In this document: positions 33,244-42,593 of the stretch, one piece after another | Layout: every line of letters starts with the position of its first letter | Numbering within the stretch: position 1 is the stretch's first letter | NCBI GenBank assembly: GCA_023435745.1 | Contig: JAEZMD010000018.1 | Coordinates: forward strand, 310,001 to 374,000 | Reading direction: 5' to 3' | Length of the DNA: 64,000 bases | Origin: Bacillota bacterium | GTDB lineage: Bacteria > Bacillota > Clostridia > Acetivibrionales > DTU013 | Position numbers and translations under genes: made by a program | The notes under the pieces: generated by a model | Told to the model about the DNA's origin: nothing | The model's database searches: none | Seen by the model: only the letters and a program-made list of their open reading frames with translations

Positions 33244-36156
33244 CTACTTGGTAAAATATTTTACGATGCTTGTCGACAGGCTCTTGGCAAGCTTTGTCTG
33301 CTCTTTGTCATCGATTAGCAGTTCGAATTCATTCGGATTCGGGACAAATCCGTTCTCGATGAGCACGGACGGAGTCCACGTTCCCCTTACCACATAGAAG
33401 TTTGCCCAGCGCACGCCTTTGTTCACGCGACCGATTTGTGTAGCTCCGGACAAAATCGCCTGAGATAAGGACTCAGCATGTGCTTCCTTGTAATAGACTG
33501 AAAATCCTGCTATTTTTGAAATATCTACATTATCAGCCATACTATTGCCATGGATTGATATGAACAGGTCCGGCCTGGCGTTTCTGGATGCGGTTAGCCT
33601 GTCGGACAGAGATACTGCCGTGTCCGTTGTACGGGTCATAAGCACCTTGGCGCCCAGACGTTGCAGTTCAGTCCGTAATTTGAGCGCAGTATTCAGATTG
33701 ATTCTTTTCTCCGCATAATTGCTTCCCAACGGCCCGATTGCCCCGGAATCGTCACCTCCGTGTCCCGGATCAAGCATGATTACGATATCTTTGAGAGGTT
33801 TGTCACCGACAACTGTCTTTACAGGACGTTTCACATTCAGAATAATGCCACTCGCTGTTTTTTCGATGTAGTACCCCTCAATTTTTTCACCCGGTTTTAG
33901 CTCAAGGACATATTGTCCATTATTGCTGTTTTTGCTGAAGGTAACTGATTTGAACATTGAGCCTGACGGCAATACAGGCAGCTTGCCCGATGCGACAGCA
34001 GAGATGCTGACTGTCAGCTTTGAACCGTCAAAATCGGCTATTGCCGCAAGGGAAGAAGGATAATCCAGTTTGAGCGTATCCCACTTTTTACCCGTGGTAT
34101 AGACAGCGGATGTAACGTTAGGTTTCAGCTGTACTTTTGAGGTATAAGTCGTAACGCTTGTTTTCCTGACCCAAAGACCTGATGAAAGTCTGGCAAAGTC
34201 GCCTGTCATGCCTGTCACATAATCGACCATTCCCTTGCGGAGCTCGTAAGCTGCGCCGTTTCCGGTATTTGTTGATTCGTAGGTGTCGATGTCCTCTTTT
34301 ATGATCTCCGCATAAAATGGAGATCTACTCATTATAACACCAACGGTGGCAGGGGCTTTGCGCGTTTTTACCGTACCATTGTAATTCATGGTGTATGAAG
34401 GTGTTCCAAGGTCGATGTTGCGGGGTGTACCTGTGAATGACGGTATAGTATATGTGTAGGTAAATTTAGCCGGGTATAGCCCTCCGCTGGTCGATGCAGT
34501 CTTCATTGTATAGGTTTTGCCATTGAACCTGACGGTTACCTTTGAACCGGCCGGCGCCGTGCAGGACAATGTGATTTTCTCGCCCGGCATCTTGTATTCC
34601 TGAGCTTGGGGAAATACGGAGGTCGCGGTTATATCCGCTTTCGTCATCTTTTGCGCCGGCGAGGAGTCTGTTGATCGGTTGATGACTCTTGTAACATAGG
34701 AGCCGTCCTGCGAGAAGGTAAATGTGTTGGTTCCATTGACCAGTGTTACCAGAATGCCAAAATAGCCTTTGCTTGAGCGGCTTTCAACAAGTTTTCCGTT
34801 CAGGTAAAGAGGCTTGCTTGGATCGGATGCACCGTTCAGATAATACTGGCTGTATCCGGTTTTGATATTAGCGGACGGTCTTGTAACAGTGACCGGAACG
34901 GCTGGAATCCCTCCGTCAATCCTCTCATATGCTGCTCTAATAGTTGCACTCAGGGCAGGATACTTTGCCAGGGAGGTATAATTGTAAAACATGCTGCCTT
35001 TTACCTCCGGATAATTCCGGTTCAGCCACATCTGCCTTTCAATTTCTGCAACGCCATACCAGGGGCTTTTTGGATCTGAATTACCGGCTTTGTATAATGC
35101 ATGTCCTATATACAAATCAACCGAGGTACCCTTTACCACATCTACCCACCAGGTCAGCAATTTGCTGTAATCAGCAACTGAATATCCGATGTTCCAATAA
35201 ATCTGTGGAGTTATGTAATCAATGATTCCATCCTTTACCCACTTTCTCGAATCTGCATAGTGGTCATAATAGGATTCAAGACCTCTTGTATCGCTGCCCA
35301 GAGAATGCGAAGCCTTGTTTGCCCAGATACCAAAGGGGCTTATGCCAAAGCGGATATCCTTGTCGGCTGCCTTGATAGCCTTGTACACTTCAGAAATAAG
35401 GGCGTTCACATTTGCCCTGCGCCAATCGCCAATATTCTTATAGCTCGTGCCAAAGGCGGCAAAGGTCTTTGAGTCGTCGAATTCTCTTCCGGGATAGAAA
35501 TAATCGTCAAAGTGAATGCCGTCGATATCGTAATTGTTAACCAACTCCAATATACTGTCTTTGATAAGTTTGCGCACCTCTGGGATTCCGGGGTTGAAGT
35601 AGAGATTCTTATCGGAATATCTTACGACCCAGTCGGGATTCTTGCGCGCTGGGTGCGTTGAAGCAAGGGAAGCAATGGTCGGCAAAGGCTCGGATGAGGT
35701 TTTTTTGGTGATCCTGTACGGGTTGATCCAGGCGTGCAGCTCAATACCGCGTTTGTGAGCTTCTGTGATCCAGAAGGCGAGCGGATCAAAGCCATTTGCA
35801 GGGGCTTTCCCCTGTGTGCCTGTCAGGAATTTGGACCATGGGAAATAATTTGATTTATAAAATGCGTCCGCCGTGGGCCGCACCTGCAGAAAGACGGCGT
35901 TAAAGCCTGTTTTCTCAGCTTCGTCCAATATTTTCAGCGCTTCCGCTTTCAAAACAGATGGATCGGTTGTCGGTTTGGTGGGATAATCAATATTTACAAC
36001 CGATGCGACCCACATTCCGCGCATTTCTTCTTTCGCAGATGATTCGGCAGCAGGTCCGGAGGATGATCCTGCAGCGGGAACGGCGCTCACCGGCGTAACT
36101 GAAAGGGATTGGCAAAAAATCAGTATAACAATAATTATTTTAAGTAAATATTTCAT
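33244..36156 (-). CDS. GHL10 (DUF187) glycosidase-like domain fused to N-acetylmuramoyl-L-alanine amidase
   Basis: A 970-residue secreted protein. Residues ~1-26 are a signal peptide. Residues ~45-420 form a GHL10 TIM barrel (MRGMWVASVVNIDYPTK, HAWINPYRI, DGIHFDDYFYPG, ISPFGIWANK). Residues ~425-780 contain beta-rich repeats. Residues ~790-970 form an amidase_3 domain with zinc ligands in LDPGHGG, NYAEKRINL and ISIHGNS and the catalytic Glu in VLIENGFVPN. Both catalytic domains appear complete, so one polypeptide could act on glycan strands and stem peptides. ATG 36156 fits AAGGAG at six bases. It diverges from the GH3 gene. Confidence 0.9.
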   Translation of the reverse strand: MKYLLKIIIVILIFCQSLSVTPVSAVPAAGSSSGPAAESSAKEEMRGMWVASVVNIDYPTKPTTDPSVLKAEALKILDEAEKTGFNAVFLQVRPTADAFYKSNYFPWSKFLTGTQGKAPANGFDPLAFWITEAHKRGIELHAWINPYRITKKTSSEPLPTIASLASTHPARKNPDWVVRYSDKNLYFNPGIPEVRKLIKDSILELVNNYDIDGIHFDDYFYPGREFDDSKTFAAFGTSYKNIGDWRRANVNALISEVYKAIKAADKDIRFGISPFGIWANKASHSLGSDTRGLESYYDHYADSRKWVKDGIIDYITPQIYWNIGYSVADYSKLLTWWVDVVKGTSVDLYIGHALYKAGNSDPKSPWYGVAEIERQMWLNRNYPEVKGSMFYNYTSLAKYPALSATIRAAYERIDGGIPAVPVTVTRPSANIKTGYSQYYLNGASDPSKPLYLNGKLVESRSSKGYFGILVTLVNGTNTFTFSQDGSYVTRVINRSTDSSPAQKMTKADITATSVFPQAQEYKMPGEKITLSCTAPAGSKVTVRFNGKTYTMKTASTSGGLYPAKFTYTYTIPSFTGTPRNIDLGTPSYTMNYNGTVKTRKAPATVGVIMSRSPFYAEIIKEDIDTYESTNTGNGAAYELRKGMVDYVTGMTGDFARLSSGLWVRKTSVTTYTSKVQLKPNVTSAVYTTGKKWDTLKLDYPSSLAAIADFDGSKLTVSISAVASGKLPVLPSGSMFKSVTFSKNSNNGQYVLELKPGEKIEGYYIEKTASGIILNVKRPVKTVVGDKPLKDIVIMLDPGHGGDDSGAIGPLGSNYAEKRINLNTALKLRTELQRLGAKVLMTRTTDTAVSLSDRLTASRNARPDLFISIHGNSMADNVDISKIAGFSVYYKEAHAESLSQAILSGATQIGRVNKGVRWANFYVVRGTWTPSVLIENGFVPNPNEFELLIDDKEQTKLAKSLSTSIVKYFTK

Positions 36157-36356
36157 CATTTGCTCCTTAATGACTTATTTTTATTTATATCGACATATTA
36201 TTTCTGTAAATGTTCCCTCAATCCCTGTCAGTTTAACATTTTTTAACCTTTTGCAGTAAGGTAACAGTAAACTATTAGCACTCCTTCGGACAAACCGGCA
36301 GGCATCGGTTGGAAAACTCCCCGGCTGCAAGATTGGGATAATTTTAGGATGCATTG

Positions 36357-36384
36357 TTGTCATACATCATCTTGATGATATAAT
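36357..36384 (+). promoter_or_regulatory. Promoter of the GH3 gene
   Basis: TTGTCA (36357-36362), a 16-base spacer and TATAAT (36379-36384). The spacer contains a small ATCAT/ATGAT dyad. The position rules out start codons upstream of ~36391 for the GH3 gene. Confidence 0.6.
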
Positions 36385-36442
36385 GATATTATGTTCGGTC
36401 CGCTCGGTGTGGTTAAAGAATCATGTAAAGCGAGGTATTATG

Positions 36443-38587
36443 ATGGAAAAGCAATTTCGAAAACGTGCCCAGGAACTGGTGGAAAGCATGACGTTGGAGG
36501 AGGCTGCATCACAACTGCGTTATGATGCGCCTTCGATCACGCGTTTGGGCATACCCTCCTACAATTGGTGGAACGAGGCATTGCACGGAGTCGCGCGCGC
36601 AGGAACGGCGACGGTGTTTCCACAGGCAATTGGGATGGCCGCTATGTTTGATCCGGAGTTTTTACGCAAGATTGCCGATGTGATATCAACTGAGGCAAGG
36701 GCGAAATATAACATGCAATCTTCACTCGGTGATTATGATATTTATAAAGGGCTCACTGTTTGGTCGCCAAATATAAACATTTTTCGGGATCCGCGCTGGG
36801 GACGCGGACATGAAACTTACGGAGAGGATCCCTTCTTGACAAAAACCCTTGGCGTCGCATTTATCCGCGGACTGCAGGGGGAATCGGAATACCTTAAGAC
36901 GGCGGCGTGCGCCAAGCATTTTGCCGTCCATTCCGGGCCGGAGGCACTTCGTCACAGCTTTGATGCAAAGGCGTCTGCAAAGGATATGGAAGAGACTTAT
37001 CTACCAGCCTTCAAGGCGGCAGTGAAGGAAGCAAAGGTCGAAGCGGTTATGGGTGCATATAACCGCACAAACGGTGAACCATGCTGCGGAAGCAAGACGC
37101 TGCTTGAAGATCTGCTTCGCGGGCAATGGGGCTTTGAGGGTCATGTTGTCTCTGATTGCTGGGCTATCAGGGACTTTCATGAGCATCACGGAGTAACGAG
37201 AACTGCAGAGGAATCAGCAGCCCTTGCCATCAACAATGGATGCGATGTTAATTGCGGCAACACCTACCTTCATATGCTAATTGCGCATCAGGAGGGTCTG
37301 GTGAGCGAACAAACAATCCGGAACGCTGCGACACGCCTGTTTACGACCCGGATGCGCCTTGGAATGTTTGACAGGGACTGTGAATACGACAATATCACAT
37401 TTGAGGATAATGACACCGAGGCACATCGTCAACTGGCTGCGGAGGCGGCCAGGCGGTCGGCGGTGCTGCTGAAAAACAATGGCATCCTGCCGCTGGATCA
37501 ATCCAGATTAAAACGCATTGCTGCAATTGGTCCTACGGCGGACTCACGGAAAGTACTCGAAGGCAATTACTGTGGAACAGCGTCGGAGTATATTACGAAT
37601 CTGGAGGGTATCCGCAAGGCTGCCGGAGAAGATATCCGCATCTTTTATTCAGTCGGCTGTGACCTGTTCAGAGACCGGGTGGAGCCGCTTGCAATGCCAA
37701 ATGACCGTATCAGTGAGGCAAAAGGCTGTGCTGCCGCAAGTGATGTGATCATCCTGTGCCTTGGGCTCGACGCAAGCATCGAAGGAGAACAGGGCGACAC
37801 GGGTAACAGCGATGCCGCAGGTGATAAAACCAGTCTTTTGCTGCCTCAATCGCAGCGTATATTGCTTAATGAAATGCTGTCTGTTGGTAAGCCGGTTGTA
37901 CTTGTGCTCAACAGCGGCAGCGCCATTGACATAGGCGATGCGGCGGACCGCTGCGCTGCTGTTTTACAATGCTGGTACAGCGGTGCGCAGGGCGGACGTG
38001 CACTTGGTGAAATCCTGTTCGGCCGGTGCAATCCTTCCGGTAAGCTGCCGGTTACATTCTACCGTGATGGCACGCTGCCCGATTTTGAGGATTATAGCAT
38101 GCATGGAAGAACATACCGCTATCTGGATCAGGAACCGCTGTATCCTTTTGGATACGGATTGTCATATACCTCGTTCCGATTCGATGACTTGAAAATCAAT
38201 GCATATGAGGCGGGGAAGCCTTTGTGCGGGACCGTCACTGTAACAAATGACGGCAGATTTGACGGTGCTGAAGTGGCAGAGTTCTATATAAAAAATCACA
38301 TTGAGGAAAATGCAGCTGATCCAAGAAACGCCAATGTTCGCGACAGGATCGGAGAGCAGCCTCATTATTCACTGTGCGGGATGCAGCGGTTGTTCCTGAA
38401 AGCAGGCGAAAGCACAACCCTGCATTTTGAAATATCGCCGCAATGCCTTGAAACGGTGCTGGAGGACGGGACAAGGGTAACTCTGTACGGACGTTACTCT
38501 ATCTTCGCGGGAGGAAGCCAGCCAGACAGTCGCAGCGTGGAATTAACTGGAAAACGGCCCCTTTGCACCTCGGTTCAGATCGGGTGA
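36443..38587 (+). CDS. Glycoside hydrolase family 3 (beta-xylosidase / beta-glucosidase)
   Basis: A 714-residue cytoplasmic GH3 enzyme: TIM barrel (residues ~15-290), alpha/beta sandwich (~330-560) and a C-terminal fibronectin-III-like domain (~610-705). The catalytic nucleophile Asp238 is in GHVVSDCW. The block NIFRDPRWGRGHETYGEDP and the Trp-rich start PSYNWWNEALHGVA are typical of the xylosidase-type GH3. The acid/base Glu should be in the second domain (SIEGEQGD). ATG 36443 was chosen by distance from GAGGT and by the promoter position. With GH43 nearby in the genome it fits xylan use. Confidence 0.93.
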   Translation: MEKQFRKRAQELVESMTLEEAASQLRYDAPSITRLGIPSYNWWNEALHGVARAGTATVFPQAIGMAAMFDPEFLRKIADVISTEARAKYNMQSSLGDYDIYKGLTVWSPNINIFRDPRWGRGHETYGEDPFLTKTLGVAFIRGLQGESEYLKTAACAKHFAVHSGPEALRHSFDAKASAKDMEETYLPAFKAAVKEAKVEAVMGAYNRTNGEPCCGSKTLLEDLLRGQWGFEGHVVSDCWAIRDFHEHHGVTRTAEESAALAINNGCDVNCGNTYLHMLIAHQEGLVSEQTIRNAATRLFTTRMRLGMFDRDCEYDNITFEDNDTEAHRQLAAEAARRSAVLLKNNGILPLDQSRLKRIAAIGPTADSRKVLEGNYCGTASEYITNLEGIRKAAGEDIRIFYSVGCDLFRDRVEPLAMPNDRISEAKGCAAASDVIILCLGLDASIEGEQGDTGNSDAAGDKTSLLLPQSQRILLNEMLSVGKPVVLVLNSGSAIDIGDAADRCAAVLQCWYSGAQGGRALGEILFGRCNPSGKLPVTFYRDGTLPDFEDYSMHGRTYRYLDQEPLYPFGYGLSYTSFRFDDLKINAYEAGKPLCGTVTVTNDGRFDGAEVAEFYIKNHIEENAADPRNANVRDRIGEQPHYSLCGMQRLFLKAGESTTLHFEISPQCLETVLEDGTRVTLYGRYSIFAGGSQPDSRSVELTGKRPLCTSVQIG

Positions 38588-38634
38588 GAATCGGCCGGCC
38601 TTAAAAAAAATCTGGAGGAGAATGTAAATTTTTC

Positions 38635-38663
38635 TTGACTTATTAATTTGCATGGATTAAGAT
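38635..38663 (+). promoter_or_regulatory. Promoter of the ABC-exporter leader
   Basis: TTGACT (38635-38640), exactly 17 bases, then TAAGAT (38658-38663). Transcription would start near 38670, about 38 bases before the leader ATG, just before the palindrome GTGATCAC. Confidence 0.7.
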
Positions 38664-38707
38664 AAATGCTGTGAGTGATCACAAATCTAAGAATAGGAGG
38701 CAGGTAC

Positions 38708-38815
38708 ATGTTTAGGATTGAAGTGAAAGCTTTTTACGCAGCCACAGTAAAAATGAATCGAATCGGCAATTTCGCAATATCTGATAACCCTGCCTTACTC
38801 ACCGGTATCATCTGA
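38708..38815 (+). CDS. 35-codon leader peptide upstream of the ABC exporter
   Basis: A short frame with an ideal AGGAGG seven bases before its ATG. It encodes MFRIEVKAFYAATVKMNRIG and ends NPALLTGII. It stops 28 bases before a run of alternative RNA hairpins ending in a terminator, all upstream of two ABC genes. Codons 26-28 (38784-38790) can pair with 38850-38856, so a ribosome on the leader would change the downstream fold. This is the layout of regulatory leaders such as bmrB of Bacillus subtilis. The peptide sequence itself resembles nothing I know. Confidence 0.6.
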   Translation: MFRIEVKAFYAATVKMNRIGNFAISDNPALLTGII

Positions 38816-38842
38816 CAGATTAGGTTGTTTACTGAAATGAGA

Positions 38843-38915
38843 GGGTCGCGGGTTATGCCTGCGGCCTTTATTTATTCCTGAAAGGCCGAGGCGTGTATTC
38901 TTCGGCCTTTTGTTT
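38843..38915 (+). promoter_or_regulatory. Transcription attenuator with mutually exclusive hairpins
   Basis: Element 0 (CGCGGG, 38847-38852) pairs with CCTGCG (38858-38863). Element 1 (CGGCCTTT, 38862-38869) pairs exactly with element 2 (AAAGGCCG, 38881-38888). Element 2 extended (38881-38889) pairs exactly with element 3 (TCGGCCTTT, 38902-38910), followed by TTGTTTGTG: an intrinsic terminator. Pairings 0:1, 1:2 and 2:3 exclude their neighbours. Leader codons 26-28 can also sequester element 0. The terminator lies 68 bases before the first ABC start. Confidence 0.7.
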
Positions 38916-38982
38916 GTGTTTGCAGCAGATCGGAAAATGAGCAGTTGAGTTAGGCGGATATTTTGGCTAAGGGGGAATTCTT

Positions 38983-40719
38983 TTGAAACGACTATTAAAA
39001 TTAATAAAAAAGCAGTGGCTAACCTACGCTATTGCCTTGACGGCGCTGCTGGCATCAATCTCGCTGGATATGTTTAACCCTCGTCTTGTAGGAGGAATCA
39101 TTGACAGAGTAATCATGAACGGAGAAATGGATTACCTCCGGCCTGCATTACTGGCGCTGGTGGCAATCACAATTGGCCGCGCGGTTCTTGGTTATACCAA
39201 GGAATATGGATTTGACATTGCAAGCTCAAAGGTCATTGTGAACCTGAGAAAAAATTTGTTTGATCACATACAAAAGCAGTCATTCTCCTTTTTTGACGAG
39301 AACAACACCGGAGAGCTGATGTCTCGTATCAAGGAAGATACGGAGAATATCATGAATGCTATTTGTTACGGAGCGATGCTGTTTCTGGAGCAGGTCATCT
39401 ATTTTATCATTGCCTCCGTCATCCTTTTTACAATCAACTGGAAACTTACGTTAATCAGTCTGGTAACAATGCCCATCATAGAGTATGTGGTATTCAAGCT
39501 GGAGAAACAGATGGGGATGACGTATGGGAAAATCAGTGATCAAAGGGCTCTTCTCAATACGACAGCCGAGCAAAACATATCCGGAGTAAGGGTAGTTAAG
39601 GCGTTTGGCAGAGAAAAACATGAAATTCAGAAGTTTCTTTCCCAAAATGAGGAGAATTATAGGATCAATCTGGAGCAGGCAATGGCTATGGCAAAGTACT
39701 TCCCGCCCATTGAATTTTTGTCCAGCTTGGTGCTCGTTCTGGTAATCAGCTTCGGAGGATATTTTGTCATCGGAGGAGAAATGACGCTGGGGACGCTTGT
39801 TGCATTCAGCCACTATATTTTCATGCTGATCTGGCCGATGCGCATGATGGGATGGCTGACCAACGTTTTGGCACAGTGCATAGCTTCTGTCAGGAAAGTA
39901 GAAAAGATATTCAATGAAGAACCGACAATAAAAAACTGCGAGGCTCCGATAGCGCCTGAGGTGTTCCGCGGACATGTGGAATTCAGGAATGTCAGCTTCG
40001 ATTTTTCCGGCACAACCGTACTGAAGGATGTCAGCATCGACGCCAGACCCGGAAGTACAATCGCGATTATGGGTATCACGGGCGCAGGCAAAAGTTCGCT
40101 TGTAAACCTTATCGGCAGGTACTATGATTGTTCGGCAGGAAAGGTGTGCTTTGACGGCCATGACGTAAAGGAGATGGATTTATTCCTGCTCAGGAAGAAT
40201 GTATCGGTCGTAATGCAGGAGACTTTCCTGTTTTCCGACACCATTGAGGAGAATATACGGTTTGGCACGGAGGGTGTTTCTGATGAGGAATTTATGGCAG
40301 CTTGCAGAGATTCTATGGTGGATGAGTTTGTATCACAGCTTCCGGATGGCTACCAGACAGTCATCGGCGAGCGTGGTATCGGACTTTCCGGCGGCCAGAA
40401 GCAGAGGATTTCCATTGCAAGGGCTCTGGTCAGAAAAGCGAGCGTACTGGTGATGGATGACTCCACATCCGCATTGGACATGGGGACGGAATTTGCCATA
40501 CAGAAGGCCATGGAGTGCAGGAAGGACATCACGCGGTTTATCATTGCACACAGGGTATCTGCAGTAAAAAATGCTGATGAGATCATTTACTTCGATGGCG
40601 GAAGAATAGTTGAACGTGGCAGTCATCAGGAACTGTTAAACCTGAGAGGATGTTATTTTGACACATACTGCGAGCAGTACCGCGACTTTGTGGATGCTCT
40701 TGAAAAAGAGGTGGTATAA
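38983..40719 (+). CDS. ABC exporter half-transporter with degenerate Walker B (subunit 1)
   Basis: A 578-residue half-transporter: six membrane helices (residues ~15-300) and a nucleotide-binding domain (~335-570) with Walker A GITGAGKSS, a canonical signature LSGGQKQR and H-loop AHR. The Walker B ends VLVMDDSTSALD, with Asp where the catalytic Glu should be. That substitution is typical of the degenerate subunit of heterodimeric exporters such as BmrC or TM287. It starts at TTG 38983, seven bases after a G-rich site, and its stop overlaps the next start by one base. Probable substrates are drugs or lipids. Expression is likely set by the attenuator just upstream. Confidence 0.92.
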   Translation: MKRLLKLIKKQWLTYAIALTALLASISLDMFNPRLVGGIIDRVIMNGEMDYLRPALLALVAITIGRAVLGYTKEYGFDIASSKVIVNLRKNLFDHIQKQSFSFFDENNTGELMSRIKEDTENIMNAICYGAMLFLEQVIYFIIASVILFTINWKLTLISLVTMPIIEYVVFKLEKQMGMTYGKISDQRALLNTTAEQNISGVRVVKAFGREKHEIQKFLSQNEENYRINLEQAMAMAKYFPPIEFLSSLVLVLVISFGGYFVIGGEMTLGTLVAFSHYIFMLIWPMRMMGWLTNVLAQCIASVRKVEKIFNEEPTIKNCEAPIAPEVFRGHVEFRNVSFDFSGTTVLKDVSIDARPGSTIAIMGITGAGKSSLVNLIGRYYDCSAGKVCFDGHDVKEMDLFLLRKNVSVVMQETFLFSDTIEENIRFGTEGVSDEEFMAACRDSMVDEFVSQLPDGYQTVIGERGIGLSGGQKQRISIARALVRKASVLVMDDSTSALDMGTEFAIQKAMECRKDITRFIIAHRVSAVKNADEIIYFDGGRIVERGSHQELLNLRGCYFDTYCEQYRDFVDALEKEVV

Positions 40720-42512
40720 TGCCAATCAATAATTTTAAGGACGATGAGATATTAAAACAGAGTTTAAACATTACGATTGTAAAGAGGCTTTTGACATACC
40801 TGAAGCCATACGGCGGCGCAGTCGCCAAGACTTTGGTGCTGATGCTGGCGGCCATTGCGGTCGAGCTTTTCAACCCTTACTTTTTGAAGCTGGGGATTGA
40901 TAGATATATCAAGGTGGGAGACTGGCGGAACCTGTTGCTTCTTGGCGGTATTATGATCCTGGCGAATGCACTGGCAATGATCTGCTCGCGCTTTCGGATC
41001 GTTATCATGGGTAAAGTGTCGAACAGTATTCTGATGACGATTCGTCAGCAGTTGTATACACATATTCAGAAGCTGTCCTTTTCATTTTTTGATAACAGAC
41101 CGACAGGAAAAATACTTGCACGTATTATCGGTGATGTTAACTCTCTGAACGATTTGTTTACCAATAGCGTGACCAGTTTGATCCCTGAGCTTATAAAAAT
41201 TGTGTCGGTTGTTGTGATCATGATGGTGATGAACTACAGGCTTGCTTTGGTTGCCCTGGCGACGCTTCCGGTTATGATGCTGGTTATGTTCACAGTCTCT
41301 ATAGTATCAAGAAAGAGGTGGCAGATATTCAGGAAAAAGACTTCAAACCTGAATGCATTCACCCATGAGGACTTTTCCGGAATAAGGGTCGTACAGAGTT
41401 TTGCCGCTGAGAAGAATACATCGGCTATGTTTCTTAAGCTATGCAATGACTGGAGAAAAGCCTTTATCAGAGCAGTGCGGATGAATGACTTCTTCTGGCC
41501 GACTGTAGAAATGTCGTGGGGTATGGGGACGGTTCTCGTCTTTTGGCTTGGAGCGACGCTGATTGAAACGAATACGATCACGCCGGGTTTACTTGTGGCA
41601 TTTACAAGCTATGTATCAATGTTCTGGCAGCCGATCATGAACATAAGCAATTTCTATAACCAGCTTGTTACCAATATGTCTGGAGCGGAAAGAATCTTTG
41701 AGATCCTTGACATAGATCCTGACATCAAGGATAGACTCAACTCAACAGTTATGCCTAAAATCAGGGGAGACGTTTCTTTCCGAAATGTAACTTTTGGGTA
41801 TGATGAGGGTCAGCAGGTGCTCAGGGACGTCAGCTTTGATGTGAAAGCAGGTCAGACAATTGCGCTAGTCGGATCGACGGGAGCCGGCAAAACAACGGTT
41901 GTTAACCTGATCAGCAGGTTTTATGAAGTTACTGCCGGAAGTGTGCTGATTGACGGGTTCAATCTGAACAATGTGACATTAGAGAGTCTCAGGGGACAGA
42001 TTGGTTTGATGCCGCAGGACACATTCCTATTTTCAACTACAATAAAGGAGAATCTGTGTTATGGTAAGCTCGACGCAACGGATGAGGAGATCATTGCAGC
42101 AGCAAAAGCAGTGTCGGCTCATGACTTTATTATGAAGCTCGAGAAGGGGTACGATACTGACGTAAATGAAAGAGGAACCCGGTTATCGGCCGGACAGCGG
42201 CAATTGATCGCTTTTGCCAGAGCACTGCTGGCAAATCCCCGTATACTGATACTTGACGAAGCAACAGCAAGCATCGATACGCATACGGAGCGATTGGTAC
42301 AGAGTGGCATTAAAAAACTGCTGCAGGGGAGGACCTCTTTTGTAATCGCCCATAGGCTTTCTACGATACGCAATGCCGACCGGATCATGGTGGTAGAAGA
42401 TGGCGGGATCGTTGAAAGCGGCACGCATGAGGAGCTTATTCGCCTCCGCGGCCAGTATTACAATCTGTATACATCCCAATTCAAGTTTTTAAACGACGAG
42501 GAGGCGGTTTAA
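40719..42512 (+). CDS. ABC exporter half-transporter with degenerate signature (subunit 2)
   Basis: A 597-residue partner: an N-terminal extension of about 20 residues, six helices, then a nucleotide-binding domain with Walker A GSTGAGKTT, Walker B ILILDEATASID (catalytic Glu present) and signature LSAGQRQL in place of LSGGQ. Combined with the Asp-containing subunit 1, the pair would make one active site and one non-hydrolysing site, the hallmark of heterodimeric multidrug exporters. It is translationally coupled to subunit 1 (TAATG). MscL follows under its own promoter. Confidence 0.93.
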   Translation: MPINNFKDDEILKQSLNITIVKRLLTYLKPYGGAVAKTLVLMLAAIAVELFNPYFLKLGIDRYIKVGDWRNLLLLGGIMILANALAMICSRFRIVIMGKVSNSILMTIRQQLYTHIQKLSFSFFDNRPTGKILARIIGDVNSLNDLFTNSVTSLIPELIKIVSVVVIMMVMNYRLALVALATLPVMMLVMFTVSIVSRKRWQIFRKKTSNLNAFTHEDFSGIRVVQSFAAEKNTSAMFLKLCNDWRKAFIRAVRMNDFFWPTVEMSWGMGTVLVFWLGATLIETNTITPGLLVAFTSYVSMFWQPIMNISNFYNQLVTNMSGAERIFEILDIDPDIKDRLNSTVMPKIRGDVSFRNVTFGYDEGQQVLRDVSFDVKAGQTIALVGSTGAGKTTVVNLISRFYEVTAGSVLIDGFNLNNVTLESLRGQIGLMPQDTFLFSTTIKENLCYGKLDATDEEIIAAAKAVSAHDFIMKLEKGYDTDVNERGTRLSAGQRQLIAFARALLANPRILILDEATASIDTHTERLVQSGIKKLLQGRTSFVIAHRLSTIRNADRIMVVEDGGIVESGTHEELIRLRGQYYNLYTSQFKFLNDEEAV

Positions 42513-42525
42513 AGAAGTAATCATT

Positions 42526-42555
42526 TTGTTTAAATGATTATAATTGTGATATTAT
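42526..42555 (+). promoter_or_regulatory. Promoter of mscL
   Basis: TTGTTT (42526-42531), 18 bases, TATTAT (42550-42555). The -35 lies inside a small inverted repeat (TCATTT...AAATGA) after the ABC stop. Confidence 0.5.
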
Positions 42556-42593
42556 ATAAGTAAATATGTAAGAATCAAGGGGGAGGCCTGAGC

